Below, in pieces: positions 6,999 to 9,279 of a DNA stretch of 9,279 nucleotides. This DNA is from an uncultured Fimbriimonadales bacterium. GTDB taxonomy: Bacteria > Armatimonadota > Fimbriimonadia > Fimbriimonadales > GBS-DC. Where the stretch lies: positions 1 to 9,279 of the forward strand of contig CALGZO010000175.1 in NCBI GenBank assembly GCA_937934465.1, written 5' to 3'. The stretch's first letter is position 1. Every line of letters begins with the position of its first letter. The position numbers and the translations under genes are program-made. Under the pieces are notes generated by a model. It did not search any database and had not been told where the DNA came from. It saw nothing but the letters and a program-made list of their open reading frames with translations.

Positions 6999-7014
6999 CC
7001 GCTTTAGACAGCGG
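6999..7014 (-). other. Small hairpin in the 5' leader of the pseudopilin operon
   Basis: CCGCT at 6999-7003 and AGCGG at 7010-7014 are inverted copies separated by 6 nt. The hairpin would lie in the mRNA leader, between the likely transcription start near 7034 and the ribosome binding site. No U-run follows it, so it is not a simple terminator. Its role, if any, is unknown. Confidence 0.35.
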
Positions 7015-7040
7015 CGGTTCTTAGTTAGGTTCCCGCTCTA

Positions 7041-7070
7041 ATTATGACACAGCGTGGATATTTCCTGCAA
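7041..7070 (-). promoter_or_regulatory. Sigma70-type promoter with extended -10 for the pseudopilin operon
   Basis: On the minus strand TTGCAG (7070-7065) and CATAAT (7046-7041) are 18 bp apart. TG one base before the -10 makes an extended -10 element. Transcription would begin near 7034, about 54 nt before the first ATG. The position between two differently regulated-looking units fits an operon promoter. Confidence 0.6.
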
Positions 7071-7080
7071 AATCACACGC

Positions 7081-7209
7081 TCAGGGTTCGATGCCCATTT
7101 TGCGTAGTTTGGCGCGTAGCCGTTCCAGCGCGGCTTCGGCTTGCTCGCGCTGCTGACGCTCTGGCTCCGTCAACGCCAACCCGTCCGATGCGTCATATAT
7201 CCTGCCCAC
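7081..7209 (-). CDS. 42-residue ORF resembling the C-terminal tail of Uma2 (DUF820) proteins, possible remnant
   Basis: A GTG codon at 7209-7207 shares its first base with the TAG stop of the transporter gene (TAGTG), and the frame runs to a TGA at 7081. The product reads 'VGRIYDASDGLAL', then an acidic-basic heptad-like helix 'TEPERQQREQAEAALERL', and ends RAKLRKMGIEP. From family knowledge, Uma2-type putative nucleases of the PD-(D/E)XK fold commonly end with a '..YD..tG..L' piece, an E/A/R-rich coiled coil and a terminal '(L)GI(D/E)P'. The catalytic core of about 130 residues is absent; the upstream frame is only antisense-type shadow of the transporter gene. So this is either the stump of a decayed Uma2 gene or a small translationally coupled protein. 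No ribosome binding site of its own is obvious. Confidence 0.4.
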   Translation of the reverse strand: MGRIYDASDGLALTEPERQQREQAEAALERLRAKLRKMGIEP

Positions 7210-8495
7210 TATTCCTGAACGCCTGCTTCTCGGACGCGCCGCTCCTGCACAGGCTTCAACAGCCACGCCGACGCGAGAAAATAGATGGGCGCGAGCAGAA
7301 AAATCCACCGCCAGCCTGTTCCCAAGCCGTACTGCGCGTTCAGCCAGTCGCCCAGCGGTCCCGCAATCAGGGGCGCGACCACCTGCGGCATCGTCATCGC
7401 GATATGCCAGATTGCCATATACCGCCCCGATTCGCGCGTCGGCACGAGGTTGCTCGCCAACGCCCAGTCCACCGCCGCATACGCCCCCCACGCCACCCCG
7501 AACAGCGCGCCCGTGAGATACACCAGAGTCAGGCTCTGCGCACTCAGGAACAGCCCCGCGCAGGCGCACATCAGCGCGATACAGGCGTAGATAATCCGCT
7601 TCTTGCTCATTCGGTCGGCGAGCGCGCCCGCCAGCCAGTTGCCCAGCACGCCCGTGAGCGTCGCCGTCGCCATAAAGCCGAACGCATGCTGCGGCGCGGC
7701 GCCCTTCAGCCCTATCGTGTCGCGCAGATAGAACTCCAGAAAAAAGAGCGCGGTGAAAAAGCCCATGTTGAACACGAAGCGCGAGACCACCACCCAGCGG
7801 AAGTTGGGCAGCTCGCGTAGCCAGATGTTCACGAACAGCGTCAGACGCAGCCGTTTCTCGTCGGGGTGGCTCGGTCGCCACGGCGGCTCGTGCATCCCCA
7901 GCACCGTCCAGAGCATCGTGAGGAGCAGGAACGCCACGAGCGTCCAGCCCACCAGTTGCAACCGCGCAGGGCGCGACCACTCGCTCAAGACCAGCGGCGG
8001 CTCGCCCAGCAGCGCGCCCGCTATCGCCAAGCCCAACAGCGTGCCCACCAGCGTCATCATCCCCATGTATGCCGACGCCAGCCCGTGCCGCTCAGGCGGT
8101 ACATAGTCGGGAATCACCGCCTGATACGGTCCGTTCGCCCAGTTCAGAAAGAGCTGAATCGCCACGAAGTGCAGCACCAGCATCGCGAAGCTCTGGGTGG
8201 TCATAAACAGCAGGATAAACGGCAGGCTTAGCAGCGTGCCCCAGAGGATGAACGGGCGTCGCCTGCCCATTCGCGCGGTGCTGCGGTCGCTGATGGGACC
8301 GGCGACGAGCTCAATCACGGTGGAAATCAGCGCGCCTGCCGCCGCGAGCCACGCCAAGTACGCGCCGCGCTGCGCTTCGGGGGCGAGGTCGTTCACCCGC
8401 GCCTGCATCGCAATCGTCAGGAACGCCGCCCAATGCACGCTCACGCCCAGCCAGAACGCGCTCAGCGCCCAGTAGTTCACGCGCGTCGCAGGCAT
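7209..8495 (-). CDS. MFS transporter, GPH/SLC45-like sugar:cation symporter type
   Basis: With the ATG at 8495 the product has 428 residues and about 12 hydrophobic segments, six on each side of a central hydrophilic loop (near 'MHEPPWRPSHPDEKRLR'). Between helices 2 and 3 stands 'GPISDRSTARMGRRRPFILWG', the signature loop of the GPH family and of the SLC45/plant sucrose carriers (D-R...GRRRPF). The matching second-half loop is 'ADRMSKKRIIY'. It probably moves a sugar or glycoside with a cation across the inner membrane; the substrate cannot be read from the sequence. No Shine-Dalgarno motif precedes either start. The upstream GTG at 8516 would add seven residues and overlap the preceding gene by 13 nt. 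I prefer the ATG because a perfect TATAAT ends 7 nt before it, as in leaderless genes. A small ORF overlaps its stop codon. Confidence 0.85.
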   Translation of the reverse strand: MPATRVNYWALSAFWLGVSVHWAAFLTIAMQARVNDLAPEAQRGAYLAWLAAAGALISTVIELVAGPISDRSTARMGRRRPFILWGTLLSLPFILLFMTTQSFAMLVLHFVAIQLFLNWANGPYQAVIPDYVPPERHGLASAYMGMMTLVGTLLGLAIAGALLGEPPLVLSEWSRPARLQLVGWTLVAFLLLTMLWTVLGMHEPPWRPSHPDEKRLRLTLFVNIWLRELPNFRWVVVSRFVFNMGFFTALFFLEFYLRDTIGLKGAAPQHAFGFMATATLTGVLGNWLAGALADRMSKKRIIYACIALMCACAGLFLSAQSLTLVYLTGALFGVAWGAYAAVDWALASNLVPTRESGRYMAIWHIAMTMPQVVAPLIAGPLGDWLNAQYGLGTGWRWIFLLAPIYFLASAWLLKPVQERRVREAGVQE

Positions 8496-8502
8496 GCAGG
8501 GG

Positions 8503-8511
8503 ATTATACCA
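8503..8511 (-). promoter_or_regulatory. Extended -10 promoter (TGGTATAAT), probably giving a leaderless transporter mRNA
   Basis: On the minus strand TG (8511-8510), one spacer base and TATAAT (8508-8503) form a perfect extended -10. Seven bases separate it from the ATG at 8495, so the first transcribed base would be the A of the start codon. No TTGACA-like -35 stands 16-18 bp upstream. The TAA stop of the restriction gene lies within the TATAAT box. Confidence 0.55.
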
Positions 8512-9279
8512 GCCACTTGTCTATCGCATCCATCATCCGAAGCGTCTCGCTTAGCGCGTGGACGATTTTGCGATAAGTCTCAATCTCGGCGTTGCGGAGC
8601 GTGCGCCCCCGACGGTCTTTGAGCCACTTGTCGCACACCTGATAGCCCCCCACCTGAAACTGCCACACCGCCTCCCGAACGCCCTCGAAGTATTGCATTT
8701 GATTAATCCACACGCGCTCCGCCTCGTAGCGCGGGAAACCCTTCTCAACCGTGTTGCTGCCTGCGACGGGGAACTTCACAGGCGAGTCCGACAGGCGGGG
8801 ATGGCGCAGCAGGTGGAGGTCTATCAGCTCCTGCCCCAGCTGTGCCAGCGCGTGGAACTGCTCGGCGTCGCGGGGCAGGGGGATGCGCGGAAAGTCGCGG
8901 CGCAAAAACTCGGCATAGCGCGCCCGATACGACGGCGCATGGAGCACGGCGTAGATGTACGCCAATACTTCCTCTGGCGACGCCTCCACCCCCAACGCCT
9001 GCAGAAACTCCGCACGCAAATTCACCTCGCGCACAACGCTCCCATCCGCCTCTTGGTGATAGAGGTAGAGAGGAGCCAGTTCCATCGCCCCGCGTGCGCT
9101 GTAGAAGCATCGGCAATCAACAATTGCATCGCCGACCCAAACATGGGAGTAGTCATCTGCCACTGCGACTTGCCTCATAAACATCAGCCCAACATTCGCC
9201 CCCCTCAGCATATGCCCCATCACCTCCTCGCGAGGTCTGTCCAACATCAAGGGCGAATAGTAAATCCAGCGCACATCGA
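8504..9279 (-). CDS. Type ISP/IIG-like restriction-modification enzyme, C-terminal specificity domain (partial, 5' end outside window)
   Basis: The visible 257 residues are the C-terminus of a larger protein; the frame stays open to the window edge and the first complete codon is Asp. The GTG at 9274 is not the true start, because 'DVRWIYYSP' continues the '(P)FDxRxxYY' motif with which these domains open. Other family-typical pieces are 'REEVMGHML', 'RCFYSARG', 'LAYIYAVLHAPSYRARYAEFLRRDFPRIPLP', 'FPVAGSNTVEKGF', 'QYFEGV', 'GGYQVCDKWLKDRRGRTL' and a final 'YRKIVHALSETLRMMDAID'. In the type ISP family (LlaBIII type) this region recognises the DNA target; the missing upstream part normally holds the nuclease, helicase-like translocase and N6-adenine methyltransferase. 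Stand-alone IIG methylase-nucleases share it, so translocase presence is open. The domain reaches its normal end, with no sign of truncation at the C-terminus. Confidence 0.85.
   Translation of the reverse strand, partial: DVRWIYYSPLMLDRPREEVMGHMLRGANVGLMFMRQVAVADDYSHVWVGDAIVDCRCFYSARGAMELAPLYLYHQEADGSVVREVNLRAEFLQALGVEASPEEVLAYIYAVLHAPSYRARYAEFLRRDFPRIPLPRDAEQFHALAQLGQELIDLHLLRHPRLSDSPVKFPVAGSNTVEKGFPRYEAERVWINQMQYFEGVREAVWQFQVGGYQVCDKWLKDRRGRTLRNAEIETYRKIVHALSETLRMMDAIDKWLV

Noticed and set aside
7081..7980. 299-residue minus-strand frame covering the transporter's C-terminal half
   Set aside because: All but its last 42 residues overlap the transporter gene in another frame and look like Arg/Gly/Ala-rich shadow sequence. 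Only the tail is protein-like, so only that was kept.
8496..8516. GTG at 8516 as transporter start
   Set aside because: It would overlap the restriction gene, has no Shine-Dalgarno motif and lies upstream of the predicted transcription start. Not excluded if the two genes are co-transcribed.
9272..9274. GTG as start of a 256-residue protein at the window edge
   Set aside because: The codon before it continues a conserved motif of the specificity domain, and the domain alone is never the full enzyme. The gene is simply cut by the window.

Overview
The window is G+C-rich by eye, densely coded, and every gene I can support lies on the minus strand. The best guess for the source is a member of the Armatimonadota or a related Planctomycetota-like lineage. 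This rests on the oversized prepilin-type proteins, a pseudopilin whose tail resembles the DUF1559 style common in those phyla, a likely Uma2-type tail, and interspersed palindromic 'GTAGCACGGACA' repeats. This assignment is inference from style, not from a marker gene.

Read in the direction of transcription (right to left), the window starts at 9279-8504 with the C-terminal specificity part of a type ISP/IIG-like restriction-modification enzyme whose N-terminal part lies outside the window. Its stop codon sits inside a TATAAT box with an extended -10 TG. That box is placed exactly right to start a leaderless mRNA at the ATG of the next gene, a 12-helix MFS transporter of the GPH/SLC45 sugar-symporter type (8495-7209). 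The transporter stop overlaps a GTG (TAGTG) that opens a 42-residue ORF resembling the coiled-coil tail of Uma2 nucleases.

A second transcription unit follows, from a recognisable promoter at 7041-7070. It is a type IV pilus / type II secretion-like set of pilin-class proteins: a pseudopilin (6980-6174), a PilV/GspI-like protein (6003-4189), a PilW/GspJ-like protein (4140-2284), and a very large PilX/GspK-like protein (2270 to beyond base 1). The order G/H-I-J-K matches the usual pseudopilin order. The last three are spaced 48 and 13 nt apart and each has a good ribosome binding site. The I, J and K-like members are two to three times larger than their classical counterparts. They carry extra beta-rich modules: an internal repeat in the I-like protein, a calcium-loop-like motif in the J-like protein, and beta-helix-like rungs in the K-like protein. 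They presumably form an elongated tip complex on a pilus or secretion pseudopilus. No ATPase, prepilin peptidase or platform protein is in view.

The only sizeable gaps are 6004-6173, which holds four REP-like hairpins, and 6981-7080, which holds the operon promoter, leader hairpin and ribosome binding site. No RNA genes, CRISPR arrays or insertion sequences were seen.
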